Below the pieces are notes generated by a model. It made no database searches, was not told where the DNA came from, and saw only the letters and a list, made by a program, of their open reading frames with translations. Made by a program: the position numbers and the translations under genes. From Deltaproteobacteria bacterium UBA2385 (GTDB lineage Bacteria; Myxococcota_A; UBA796; UBA2385), in NCBI GenBank assembly GCA_002343455.1, contig DDSR01000273.1, positions 1 to 16,296 of the forward strand: a stretch of DNA of 16,296 bases, given 5' to 3'. Positions 1-7,084 of the stretch are shown here, one piece after another; positions within the stretch are counted from its first letter, which is position 1; each line of letters begins with the position of its first letter.

Positions 1-1
1 C

Positions 2-1048
2 CCCAAGACCCCCCTGCACCGGCCCGAGCCCATCATCCGGCACTCCGCGCGGCCGGTGGACCTGAACACCCCCCCGGCATGGGCCGCCGCTCGCCTGCGT
101 GAGGGCGAGCTCTTGCTGGTCACCGACCGCTACAGCACCGGCGCGGAGATCCTGGCCGTGCTCGCCGCCGAGCTGGGCGAGCCGGACCCCGACGCCTCCC
201 ACGACGAGCGCCGGGCCCACAAGCGGGCCGCCCGCGCGGTCGCCATGCGCCTGCTCGCCCCGATCGAGAAGCACCGGCTGGCCCTCTCCGGTGGCCGCCC
301 CAACGGCCTCCTGTCCGAGCTCTACCCCGGCCAGCCGCGCTTCTTCCTGCCCTTCGCCCAGGTCCAGGAGCTGCACGGCGCCTGGGAGCGCTACCAGAAC
401 GGCGTCGCCGTCTCGGTGCTGGGCTACCGGCTCCACCCCTACTACGGCGTCTACGCGCCCAACCGGACCGAGCACCTCGAGCTCTTCGCCACCTGGCTCA
501 GCCAGTACGGCGGGGCCCGGCGGCGGGCGGTCGATGTCGGCACGGGCAGCGGGGTCCTGGCGCTGATGCTCTGCCGCGCGGGCTTCGGCAGCGTGCTGGC
601 CACCGACATCAACCCCAACGCCATCGAGAGCGTCGCCCGGCAGCGCGAGCGCCTGCCCGAGCCGCCGCCGATCGAGCTGCTGCACGGCGATCTGTTCGGG
701 ACCGACCGGTCCGCGGCCGATCTGATCGTCTTCAACCCGCCCTGGCAGCAGGGCAAGGTCGAGGGCCTGCTGGACAGCGCGCTGATCTTCGAGGAGGGCC
801 TCTTCGAGCGCTTCTTCGACCAGGCCCTCCTCCGCCTCTCGCCCGCGGGCCGCATCGTCCTGGTCTTCTCCACCGTCCTGCAGCTCTCTCGCCCGGACCT
901 GCCGCACCCCATCCTGGCCGAGCTGGAGCGGGGCAGGCTGCGGCTGGTCCAGAAGCTCAACCGCAAGGTGCGGCCCAGCCCGACGCCCGCGGGGCAGCCG
1001 CGCAAGACGAGGGAGCAGGTCGAGGTCTGGGAGCTGGCGCGGGCGTAG
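2..1048 (+). CDS. Class I SAM-dependent methyltransferase, N-terminally open at window edge
   Basis: This is a SAM-dependent methyltransferase of the PrmB/PrmC/RsmC-like 'small domain' type. Numbering from a GTG at 56, motif I (DVGTGSG) is at residues 160-166, an acidic SAM-ribose position follows at D184 (TDINPNA), and motif IV is NPPW at 227-230, the arrangement of amino-methylating N-MTases. About 155 residues precede the Rossmann fold, including a helical N-terminal part and the segment YGVYAPNRTEH just before it. The frame stays open through the left edge and the codons between 2 and 55 read like continuous protein, so the gene probably begins outside the window; GTG at 56 (330 aa) is the alternative start. 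The gene converges on the next one with a 41 bp gap. The substrate cannot be assigned: protein release factor, ribosomal protein and rRNA are all possible. Confidence 0.85.
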   Translation, partial: PKTPLHRPEPIIRHSARPVDLNTPPAWAAARLREGELLLVTDRYSTGAEILAVLAAELGEPDPDASHDERRAHKRAARAVAMRLLAPIEKHRLALSGGRPNGLLSELYPGQPRFFLPFAQVQELHGAWERYQNGVAVSVLGYRLHPYYGVYAPNRTEHLELFATWLSQYGGARRRAVDVGTGSGVLALMLCRAGFGSVLATDINPNAIESVARQRERLPEPPPIELLHGDLFGTDRSAADLIVFNPPWQQGKVEGLLDSALIFEEGLFERFFDQALLRLSPAGRIVLVFSTVLQLSRPDLPHPILAELERGRLRLVQKLNRKVRPSPTPAGQPRKTREQVEVWELARA

Positions 1049-1089
1049 TCGCCCTTGGCGCCGGGGCGCCCCCGGGATGGGCGCCTCGC

Positions 1090-1713
1090 TCAGCGATCGT
1101 GCAAGCCCCGCCCAGCCAGGATCAGCGGGGCGCACTTCTCCACCCGCGTGACCCGGGTGGCCGCCTGCTTCGCCCCGGAGATGTGCAGCACATGGCTGCG
1201 CTGGCGGCCCGGGGTGAGGGCGGCCCAGGCCTCGGCCAGGGCGGGGTCGAGCTCGAGGCGCTCCTGCAGCTCGTCGGGCACCGGCTCGGGCGCGCGCGCG
1301 AACTCGATCTTCCTGCCTGAGCGCGCCAGCTCGACCGCCTGCCCGATGAAGGCCCGGAGCGGGTCCGCCTGCTGCCTCACCTGCGACAGCGAGGTGAAGA
1401 CCAGCTGCCGCGCCGCCTGCGAGTTGGGTCCGGGCGCCCGCAGCAGGCCCCCTTCGTCCACCAGCAGGGCGCCGCGGAAGAAGCCCACGACGGCGCAGTC
1501 CTTGAGCACCGAGAGCATCAGGATGTTGTGGCCCTGCCAGGTGTAGCAGGGGGAGCCCCACTTCATCTCCTCCACCAGCCCCGTCTCCCGCAGCAGGGCG
1601 CGCAGCGCCAGCAGCTCGGCGTTCCAGCGGTGGACCTTGCACTGGGGGGTCTGGAACTTGTCGCAGCGGCCGCAGCCCTCGGCCAGAAAGGACTCTACGC
1701 TGGTGTTGTTCAT
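1090..1713 (-). CDS. YdeI/OmpD-associated (DUF1801 + OmdA-type) family protein
   Basis: The 207-residue protein combines a DUF1801-like N-terminal half (around residues 20-110; typical segment EEMKWGSPCYTWQGHNI) with a C-terminal OmdA-type tail (LTPGRQRSHVLHISGAKQAATR followed by RVEK). This is the pattern of YdeI family proteins, whose biochemical role is poorly defined. No signal peptide or membrane segment is visible, so it is probably cytoplasmic. It starts with a small cysteine cluster (CGRC...QC) near residues 14-26. The frame is open further upstream, but the ATG at 1713 is preferred because GGAGG lies 7 nt before it. It is divergent from the hydrolase gene, with only 47 bp between the two starts, so the promoters share that gap. 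The family call is confident; the function is not. Confidence 0.82.
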   Translation of the reverse strand: MNNTSVESFLAEGCGRCDKFQTPQCKVHRWNAELLALRALLRETGLVEEMKWGSPCYTWQGHNILMLSVLKDCAVVGFFRGALLVDEGGLLRAPGPNSQAARQLVFTSLSQVRQQADPLRAFIGQAVELARSGRKIEFARAPEPVPDELQERLELDPALAEAWAALTPGRQRSHVLHISGAKQAATRVTRVEKCAPLILAGRGLHDR

Positions 1714-1749
1714 GCCGGAGCCTCCGCGCGGAGCTGCTACCATGGCCAC

Positions 1750-1754
1750 GGAGG
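1750..1754 (+). promoter_or_regulatory. Shine-Dalgarno GGAGG of the hydrolase gene
   Basis: GGAGG lies 6 nt before the ATG at 1761. A TACCAT hexamer at 1737-1742 (TANNNT form) would place transcription start a few bases before it, giving a short conventional leader. This differs from the Shine-Dalgarno-less starts seen elsewhere in the window. Confidence 0.55.
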
Positions 1755-1760
1755 CCGTCC

Positions 1761-2444
1761 ATGCCGCTCGCGCTCCTCGTTCGCCTGTTCCCATTTCTTC
1801 TTGTGGGATGCGCGGCGCCCGATGGCCCAGGGTCAGACACCACCATGGATGGCGGGGGCACCGCCACCGGCGACGGTGGCACGACCATGGATGGCGGGGG
1901 TACGACCACGGGCGACGGGGGTACGACCACGGGCGACGGGGGCACCGTGAGGGCGGTGTGCGCCGACGTCTGGCCCCAAAGCCCGGACTGGACCCTCCCG
2001 GGGCCCTACCTGTCCGGTACGCGAATTCACACTGGGACCCTCGAGTTCCGCGGAGATCTGCTCCCCCTGTACGTCCGTATTACCTACCCAGCGACCGTCG
2101 CGGGGCTGGACGGACCTGTGGACGCCTCGGGCGGCCCCTATCCCGTACTGATCTTCATGCACGCCTACGGTGCCGCTCCCGATCAGTACGAATGGTTCGT
2201 TCAGACACTGGCCAGTCGTGGGTGGGTGATCATCGCGCCGGAACACGATGAGGGCGATTGGAACACCACCGAAGGTGGCTGGTACGACAGCCACCCCTGG
2301 CTGGCGGAGCGTGCCCTCGAGCTGCTGATGTCCTGGGAAGAAGAGGCCGGAGGCGAGTGGGAGGGGACGCTGGACCTGGATCGCATCGCCTTGGGAGGAC
2401 ACTCGCACGGAGGGGGCTCGGTCCTGCGGCTGGCGCAGTCCTGA
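1761..2444 (+). CDS. N-terminal half of the interrupted lipoprotein hydrolase
   Basis: As it stands this frame encodes 227 residues. Residues 1-16 are a hydrophobic signal ending in the lipobox LVGC, with Cys17 the expected lipidated residue, so the product should be exported and membrane anchored. Residues 26-60 are five seven-residue repeats rich in Gly, Thr and Asp that act as a tether. The hydrolase core starts near residue 95: strand PYPVLIFMHAYGA (oxyanion region), WVIIAPEHDEGD, then the nucleophile elbow LGGHSHGGGS with Ser215. The product ends 12 residues after the nucleophile, before the acid and histidine of the triad, so a protein of this length would be inactive. The start is supported by a Shine-Dalgarno GGAGG with 6 nt spacing. 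Confidence 0.7.
   Translation: MPLALLVRLFPFLLVGCAAPDGPGSDTTMDGGGTATGDGGTTMDGGGTTTGDGGTTTGDGGTVRAVCADVWPQSPDWTLPGPYLSGTRIHTGTLEFRGDLLPLYVRITYPATVAGLDGPVDASGGPYPVLIFMHAYGAAPDQYEWFVQTLASRGWVIIAPEHDEGDWNTTEGGWYDSHPWLAERALELLMSWEEEAGGEWEGTLDLDRIALGGHSHGGGSVLRLAQS
1836..1940 (+). repeat. Five tandem 21-bp units encoding heptapeptide linker
   Basis: Five consecutive 21-bp units start at 1836, 1857, 1878, 1899 and 1920 and encode DTTMDGG, GTATGDG, GTTMDGG, GTTTGDG and GTTTGDG. The last two units are identical at the DNA level. Units of two types alternate, then the last type is duplicated, a typical record of recent unequal crossover or slippage. The repeats lie directly after the lipidated cysteine and form a flexible tether of variable length. 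Confidence 0.85.
2442..2444 (+). other. In-frame TGA stop inside the hydrolase frame
   Basis: Codon 228 of the hydrolase frame is TGA, between TCC (Ser227) and CGG CCG ATG. The protein sequence on both sides fits one alpha/beta-hydrolase (SVLRLAQS before, PDGPYRVAALAML after), so the stop falls in a conserved helix-to-strand step and not at a domain boundary. Confidence 0.8.
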
Positions 2445-2450
2445 CGGCCG

Positions 2451-3431
2451 ATGGATCCTGATGGACCCTACCGGGTTGCCGCGCTGGCCATGCTTGCGAC
2501 CCGACCGGATATGACAGAGGAGTATGACCTTTACCCCACCGCCTATGACGGGCTTCCACCCCTGCTTCATCTGGTCGGAGGGGCGGAGCGCGGAAACGAC
2601 CTGGCGTATGGACAGACCATCGCCTTCCCCGAGCACAGCGGGCGACCAGCGGGCGTGCTCTATGTGGAAGGCGCCGACCACTATTCCTGGACCGACAGCG
2701 CCACGACAACCCATACCAAGGTGCCCCGCGAGCAGGTGCTCATCGTCGCCGAACCGGCGATGATCTCCTTCCTGGCCCTCACGGTCGAAGGTCTGACCGA
2801 AGGGGCAGATCCCTGGCGAGGAGACACCACACCACCCTGGATCGACAGGATCGAGCTGCGTAGCCAGTGGCGCGACCCGAGCGCTCGGGTCATCGATTCG
2901 TTCGAAGAGGACGGGAAGGGGCTCGATACACCGCGCTCGAACGAGGGCTTTGAGACGGTCGAGGAGCTCTGGGCCTTCGACGAAGATCGCCATCTATACA
3001 GTACGACGATGGCATTGGAGCTGGCTTGGACCGACAACACCTCGTCCGTATCGTGGGACGTAGGAGAGACCGACCTCAGCGAGACGCCGGTGCTCTCGCT
3101 ACGACTGCTGGCCGTTCACGACGACCCGCTCAACCCGGATTCGACCACTCTGGACCTTGAGGTTGAGCTTGAAGATGCAGACGGCGACGTCGGGAGTTGG
3201 AGCTTGTCGGACTCGCCGCAGGGGGCGCTGCGACCGACACCGTACTGGTTGGAAACGACGACGCCCAAGTCGGTCTTCGAGACCTGGAGGATCCCGCTGC
3301 GTCGTATGGCCGACCTGCACCCGGGGCTGGATCTGGATCGCATCGCGCGGGTCCACCTCCGGCCGATCTCGGCTACCGGACGAGTGCTGCTCGACGACCT
3401 GGAGTGGAGTGAGGGGGAGGGCTGCTGGTAG
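2451..3431 (+). CDS. C-terminal half of the interrupted hydrolase with appended beta-rich domain
   Basis: The frame encodes 326 residues. Residues 1 to about 115 complete the alpha/beta-hydrolase: PPLLHLVGGAERGND probably supplies the acid region and YVEGADHYSW the catalytic histidine. From about residue 140 onward there is a separate acidic region rich in predicted beta strands (VIDSFEEDG ... ALELAWTDN ... LLDDLEWSEG) that resembles carbohydrate-binding or CIA30-like jelly-roll modules; this is a visual similarity, not a proven match. An in-frame ATG is present at 2451 but without a Shine-Dalgarno sequence, so independent translation is doubtful. The gene converges with the Rieske gene, 56 bp away. 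Confidence 0.6.
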   Translation: MDPDGPYRVAALAMLATRPDMTEEYDLYPTAYDGLPPLLHLVGGAERGNDLAYGQTIAFPEHSGRPAGVLYVEGADHYSWTDSATTTHTKVPREQVLIVAEPAMISFLALTVEGLTEGADPWRGDTTPPWIDRIELRSQWRDPSARVIDSFEEDGKGLDTPRSNEGFETVEELWAFDEDRHLYSTTMALELAWTDNTSSVSWDVGETDLSETPVLSLRLLAVHDDPLNPDSTTLDLEVELEDADGDVGSWSLSDSPQGALRPTPYWLETTTPKSVFETWRIPLRRMADLHPGLDLDRIARVHLRPISATGRVLLDDLEWSEGEGCW

Positions 3432-3445
3432 GCCAGGACACCAAC

Positions 3446-3488
3446 GCCCTCCTCCCGCGCGGTTTGCGGGCGCACCGGCGCTGAGGGC
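3446..3488. terminator. Nested hairpin between convergent genes
   Basis: GCCCTC (3446-3451) pairs with GAGGGC (3483-3488), enclosing CCCGC (3454-3458) paired with GCGGG (3466-3470). It fills the 56 bp gap between the hydrolase and Rieske stops. There is no clear U-tract on either strand, so the terminator call rests on position and symmetry. Confidence 0.4.
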
Positions 3489-4528
3489 TACTCCTCCGCC
3501 AGCATCTCCGCCACCTTCTGGTGGAAGTGAAACACCGCCTGCTCCTCGGCGGGCGCGTATCGCCCCGAGCGGTACAGCCGGGAGCGCAACCCGCGCTGCA
3601 CCTGGCTCACGACCGCCTGGTCCTCGGCCTCGACCGCGTACAGATCGGCCCCCGCTCCTCGATCCCGCAGGCGCTCCTCCCAGACGAAGGCCCGGTAGCG
3701 GATCCGGCAGCGCTCGGGGCCGAGCGGCACCACCGAGTTCACCGAGACCCCCCAGGGGTAGATGTTCAGGGCGGTGCAGGGGAACAGGAAGATATAGATG
3801 CCGGCCACCGGGCGCCCGGCGTCGGGGTGGTCCGGTGGCAGGCGCAGGGCGGGCTGGCCAGGCGCGGCGGTGCCGATCTGGATGCTGGCCCAGGGTGTGG
3901 TCACCACACGGTAGTCCTGCGGGTCCAGGGCGCGGCTGAGGCCGGGGTGGACGAAGGGGATGTGCAGGCCTTCGAGGTAGTTGTCGCACCAGGCCAGGAA
4001 GCTGGCGGACAGCTCGAAGTCGCGGGCCCAGTCGGGATCCCAGCGGCCCTGGTCCCAGGGCAGGCCGCGGAGGCGGTCCTGGACGGGGCCCAGCACCTCG
4101 GCAAAGCTCCGACGGGGCAGGACGCTGCCGAAGAGCATCGGTCCCAGGGCGGCCAGCCCGGCAGCCGGCAGATCGTCGGTGGGGTCGGGGCCGGCCATGG
4201 TGGGGCCTGCTTTCAGGCAACCGTCCAGGCCGAAGCGTCGCCCGTGGTAGCCGCAGCGTAGGCCGCGCGCCGGGCCCTCCTCCTGGACGAGGATCATGCC
4301 GCGGTGCGTACAGACATTGGAGAGCAGGCGGAGCTGGCCCCCCTCGCGGCTGAGCAGCAGCGGGGTCTGGCCCAGCTCGTACGGACGAACAGAGCCCTCG
4401 GGCAGGTCGTCGGGGCCGAGCCAGTGCCACTGGTGATCCAGGGCGCGGGAGAGGCGCGCGAAGGCGGCCGGCTCGGTGTACAGTTCGCTCGGCAGGGTGC
4501 GGGCGTGCTGGATGTCTGGGTGCGCCAT
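3488..4528 (-). CDS. Rieske non-haem iron oxygenase, alpha (catalytic) subunit
   Basis: The 346-residue protein has the two domains of ring-hydroxylating oxygenase alpha subunits. The Rieske [2Fe-2S] ligands are Cys73 and His75 (CTH) and Cys92 and His95 (CGYH). The mononuclear iron site is in the SRPBCC-like domain: DNYLEGLHIPFVH gives the intersubunit bridging Asp182 with His189 and His194, and Asp303 is the likely third ligand. The spacing resembles the choline/carnitine monooxygenase-like branch. No reductase, ferredoxin or beta subunit lies nearby, so electrons must come from a partner elsewhere and the substrate is unknown. The start at 4528 is chosen because it lies 10 bp after the stop of the VWA lipoprotein gene; no good Shine-Dalgarno sequence is visible, suggesting coupled translation. 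The frame is open upstream but that part reads as the shadow of the VWA gene. Confidence 0.9.
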   Translation of the reverse strand: MAHPDIQHARTLPSELYTEPAAFARLSRALDHQWHWLGPDDLPEGSVRPYELGQTPLLLSREGGQLRLLSNVCTHRGMILVQEEGPARGLRCGYHGRRFGLDGCLKAGPTMAGPDPTDDLPAAGLAALGPMLFGSVLPRRSFAEVLGPVQDRLRGLPWDQGRWDPDWARDFELSASFLAWCDNYLEGLHIPFVHPGLSRALDPQDYRVVTTPWASIQIGTAAPGQPALRLPPDHPDAGRPVAGIYIFLFPCTALNIYPWGVSVNSVVPLGPERCRIRYRAFVWEERLRDRGAGADLYAVEAEDQAVVSQVQRGLRSRLYRSGRYAPAEEQAVFHFHQKVAEMLAEE

Positions 4529-4538
4529 GCGGGAGGGT

Positions 4539-5435
4539 CTACTGAACCTCGCCCAGGTCGGGCTGGTAGGTGGCGAGGATCTCCATCCCGGGCCGGGGGA
4601 TGGCGCGGCCGACGAAGACGATGGCGTTGTCGCCGGGCGACCAGCTCCAGCCATCCTGCTCGCGGGCGGGGATGAGCACGCCGTCGACGCGGACCTCGAG
4701 GCTGTCCAGCAGCGGGATGCGGGAGAGCGGGAAGCGGTCGTTCCACTCGGCCGCCTGCAGGCCGACCCGCTCCAGCAGGGGCGAGTAGTCCTCGGCGCAG
4801 ACCGAGCCGGAGAGCCCGCCGGTCCGCTCGGCCGCTTCGAGGTAGCGGGGGCCCCCGTCGGCGGCGCTGGTGCCCGAGACGCAGCCGGCGGGCAGGTCGC
4901 CGACGATCGCGTGGACCGTGACCCGGTCGGCCCCGGCCAGGGTCTGCAGCTCGTGCAGGTAGAAGTCGACCTCGTACTGGCTCTGATCGTCCTCGTCGCT
5001 GACGATGAGCAGGTGCAGATCGGCGCCGTCGCGCAAGAAGCCGGGGTTGGTGGCGGGGTTGACCACCAGCAAGGCCTGGTGCAGCCCCTGCTCGGTGCGG
5101 TTGCCCTCGCTGCCGACGGCGATCGCGTCGAGGAAGAGCTCGCCCAGCTCGTCCAGCTCGGGGTTGAGGACCACCCCGCCCAGGGTGGCGCCCCCGGCGG
5201 CGTCGGTGGTGGTGACGGCCATCTGGAAGTCGGTGCGGGTCGTCTCCAGCACGAGCAGCAGGGTCTCGAAGCTGGCCAGCAGGCGGGCCTGCTCCTCGGC
5301 CATCGAGGCGGAGTCGTCGATCACCAGCAGCACGTCGCTGCGGGTCTCGACCCCGCCCTGCTCGAACTCGTCGATGACCCCGACCTCGGTCAGGTCGTAG
5401 TCGGTGCAGGCCAGGAGCAGCAGGGGCAGGAGCAT
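4539..5435 (-). CDS. VWA-domain lipoprotein with ultra-short signal peptide
   Basis: The 298-residue protein begins with MLLPLLLLAC, where Cys10 sits in an LLAC lipobox, so it is predicted to be a lipoprotein although the signal has only nine residues before the cysteine and no basic residue. A von Willebrand factor A domain follows: strand DVLLVIDDSASM carries the MIDAS motif D40-x-S42-x-S44, and LHLLIVSDEDD (about 140-150) supplies the later metal-site Asp region. Cys185 and Cys213 may form a disulfide. The C-terminal 60 residues are an extra beta-rich segment. VWA domains bind a metal ion and usually a protein partner, which is not identifiable here. There is no Shine-Dalgarno sequence; TACACT ends exactly 6 nt before the ATG, consistent with a leaderless mRNA. 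It is the first gene of a two-gene unit with the Rieske oxygenase. Confidence 0.88.
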   Translation of the reverse strand: MLLPLLLLACTDYDLTEVGVIDEFEQGGVETRSDVLLVIDDSASMAEEQARLLASFETLLLVLETTRTDFQMAVTTTDAAGGATLGGVVLNPELDELGELFLDAIAVGSEGNRTEQGLHQALLVVNPATNPGFLRDGADLHLLIVSDEDDQSQYEVDFYLHELQTLAGADRVTVHAIVGDLPAGCVSGTSAADGGPRYLEAAERTGGLSGSVCAEDYSPLLERVGLQAAEWNDRFPLSRIPLLDSLEVRVDGVLIPAREQDGWSWSPGDNAIVFVGRAIPRPGMEILATYQPDLGEVQ

Positions 5436-5441
5436 GGGCCG

Positions 5442-5447
5442 AGTGTA
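5442..5447 (-). promoter_or_regulatory. -10-like TACACT positioned for leaderless transcription of the VWA gene
   Basis: On the minus strand TACACT is followed by six bases and then the ATG at 5435. A -10 hexamer normally occupies -12 to -7, so transcription would start on the A of the ATG. No recognisable -35 was found. Confidence 0.45.
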
Positions 5448-5464
5448 GCAGAGCCTCGTCGTGG

Positions 5465-5470
5465 TAGGAT
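5465..5470 (+). promoter_or_regulatory. -10-like TAGGAT positioned for leaderless transcription of the beta-propeller gene
   Basis: TAGGAT (TANNNT form) is followed by six bases and the ATG at 5477. The same TAG (5465-5467) is an in-frame stop, so no upstream start is possible. It lies 17 bp from the opposing TACACT, so each hexamer occupies the place where the other promoter's -35 would be. Confidence 0.45.
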
Positions 5471-5476
5471 CGCCCG

Positions 5477-7084
5477 ATGCTGCTGCTCCTCGCGCTCGCC
5501 TGCAACCCGCCCCTCGTCCAGCTCCCTCCGGACCGGGCGGTGACCGGCGTCGAGCTCGCCCCGGGCGAGGACTTCACGGTGCTGACCCGGGCCAGCGGCG
5601 GCGACGGGGTGCAGTTCAACGCGACGATCACCTGGGACGACGGCGCGGTCGAGGACGGCACCGAGCGGGTGGAGTGGTCGCTCTCCAACGAGACCGCCGG
5701 CAGCATCGACGAGCTGGGCTGGTTTCAGCCGGCCACCACCGGCGGGGGCATCACCTGGGTCAAGGGCCGGCTGGCCGGGGTCGAGGACGAGGTGACCGTC
5801 ACGGTGCGCTGGAGCGAGGAGCGGGTCGAGGGCGAGGTCGACCCCCGAGACTTCGAGGCGGCGACCCCCGGCGATGCGGCCGAGCTCTGGCTCTACCCCG
5901 AGGACGGCGTCACCCTGCCGCGCAACACGCCGGGGATCACCTTCCAGTGGCAGGCGCCCGAGGGCCAGGCGGCCGAGGCCTGGCGGCTGCGCTTCACCTC
6001 GACCCTGACCGAGCTGACCGTCTACACCGACCAGCTGGAGTGGCGGGCGGACGAGGAGACCTGGCAGTCCGTCACCGGCACCAACGCCGGCGGCAGCGTG
6101 CAGGTCGAGCTGGCGGCCCTGATGCAGGGGGTCCTGGTGGAGGCCCCCGCCCGGACGCTGGGGGTCAACCGCTTCGACGCCAAGGGCAACATCGTCTACT
6201 GGAGCACCTCGGCCGCCGGCTTCATGGAGATCCCCTACGGATCGCCGGCCGAGCCCTACCTGGTGATGTCCGAGACCGGCTACTGCATGGCCTGCCACGC
6301 CATCAGCAACGACGGCCGGGTGGCCTTCACCTACGACGGGGGCAACGGCCGGCTGGGCATCAAGGACGCCGACCGCGCCGACCTGGTCGCCTACGGCGAC
6401 GATCTGTACGGCAACTTCAAGGCCTGGTCTCCGGACAGCGAGCGGCTGGTGGCCTCCTACGCGGGCACCCTGACCCTCTTCGAGACCAGCGGCTGGGCCT
6501 CCTTGGGCAGCGTGCCCTTCCCGGCCTCGGTGACCCACCCCGACTGGTCGCCCGACGGCACGCAGATCGTGGTCAGCGCCGTCACCGGCTACAGCGCCGA
6601 CTGGGTCTTCACCGGCGGCAGCATAGCGGTCATCGACGTGCTGGAGGGCGACGGCTGGGGCGATGTTCGGACCCTCTACACCCCGCCCGAGGGCACCAAC
6701 GCCTACTACCCGGCCTTCTCGCCCGACGGGGAGTGGGTCGCCTTCAACCTCTCGACCGGCGACTCCTACTCCGACGCCGACGCCGAGCTCTGGGTGGTGC
6801 CGACGGCGGGGGGCGAGGCGGTCCGGCTGGGCGCGGCCAACAAGGACCTCAACCTGATGAACTCCTGGTCGCGCTGGGGCCCGCTGCCCGACGACGACAT
6901 CCTCTGGCTGGCCTTCTCCTCGACCCGGGCCTACGGCCGCTACGTCGACGGGCTGCCGCAGATCTGGCTGAGCGCCTTCGACCCCGAGCTCGCCCGACAG
7001 GGCCAGGATCCCAGCTTCCCGGCCTTCTGGCTGCCCGACCAGGACCACACCCAGAACAACCACGTCCCGGTCTGGACCCGATGA
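5477..7084 (+). CDS. Beta-propeller (PD40/TolB-like) lipoprotein with a CxxCH haem-binding motif
   Basis: The 535-residue protein starts with MLLLLALAC, a lipobox with Cys9 after only eight residues; the in-frame TAG ten bases upstream fixes this start. Residues about 25-112 look like a BIG2/Ig-like domain (WSLSNETAGSIDELGWFQP, then VTVTVRW) and 140-230 a second beta-sandwich (FnIII-like). Then comes CMACH at 270-274, a canonical covalent c-type haem motif, directly before a propeller with PD40-type blades: KAWSPDSERLVAS (316-328), DWSPDGTQIVVS (356-367) and AFSPDGEWVAF (413-423). CxxCH motifs just before PD40 blades also occur in other exported propellers, which I recall without being able to search. 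It is probably anchored outside the inner membrane, with the haem as a redox or structural centre. Met or His axial ligands cannot be assigned. Its stop overlaps the next start (ATGA). Confidence 0.85.
   Translation: MLLLLALACNPPLVQLPPDRAVTGVELAPGEDFTVLTRASGGDGVQFNATITWDDGAVEDGTERVEWSLSNETAGSIDELGWFQPATTGGGITWVKGRLAGVEDEVTVTVRWSEERVEGEVDPRDFEAATPGDAAELWLYPEDGVTLPRNTPGITFQWQAPEGQAAEAWRLRFTSTLTELTVYTDQLEWRADEETWQSVTGTNAGGSVQVELAALMQGVLVEAPARTLGVNRFDAKGNIVYWSTSAAGFMEIPYGSPAEPYLVMSETGYCMACHAISNDGRVAFTYDGGNGRLGIKDADRADLVAYGDDLYGNFKAWSPDSERLVASYAGTLTLFETSGWASLGSVPFPASVTHPDWSPDGTQIVVSAVTGYSADWVFTGGSIAVIDVLEGDGWGDVRTLYTPPEGTNAYYPAFSPDGEWVAFNLSTGDSYSDADAELWVVPTAGGEAVRLGAANKDLNLMNSWSRWGPLPDDDILWLAFSSTRAYGRYVDGLPQIWLSAFDPELARQGQDPSFPAFWLPDQDHTQNNHVPVWTR

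Larger units (their letters stand above)
1761..3431 (+). pseudogene. Lipoprotein alpha/beta hydrolase gene interrupted by one in-frame TGA
   Basis: The two open frames 1761-2444 and 2451-3431 are in the same phase and separated only by a TGA at 2442-2444 and two sense codons (CGG CCG). Read through, they form one 556-codon protein: lipoprotein signal, Gly/Thr-rich linker, alpha/beta-hydrolase (dienelactone hydrolase/PETase-like clan) and a C-terminal beta-rich domain. The nucleophile elbow GGHSHGGG (Ser215) is upstream of the stop and the likely catalytic His (GADHYSW) is downstream, so neither half alone carries a complete triad. No ribosome binding site precedes the internal ATG at 2451. 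A recent nonsense mutation (for example CGA to TGA), a base-call error or stop-codon readthrough would all fit; nothing else in the frame is damaged, so the event is recent or not real. Confidence 0.75.

Noticed and set aside
1836..1940. Repeats as a CRISPR array or protein-binding iterons
   Set aside because: Units are contiguous with no spacers and in phase with a coding frame encoding a Gly/Thr linker.
2442..2490. TGA at 2442 as a selenocysteine codon
   Set aside because: No convincing SECIS-type stem-loop is seen in the bases just downstream, and alpha/beta-hydrolases have no Sec at this place; a nonsense change is simpler.
4294..5706. 470-codon minus-strand frame overlapping the VWA and Rieske genes
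   Set aside because: Arg/Pro/Ala-rich shadow in another phase; the VWA and Rieske frames carry recognisable domains.
5390..7063. 557-codon open frame on the minus strand opposite the propeller gene
   Set aside because: The translation is Val/Gly/Arg/Pro-rich low complexity with no domain, a common shadow in GC-rich genes; the plus-strand frame has clear domains.
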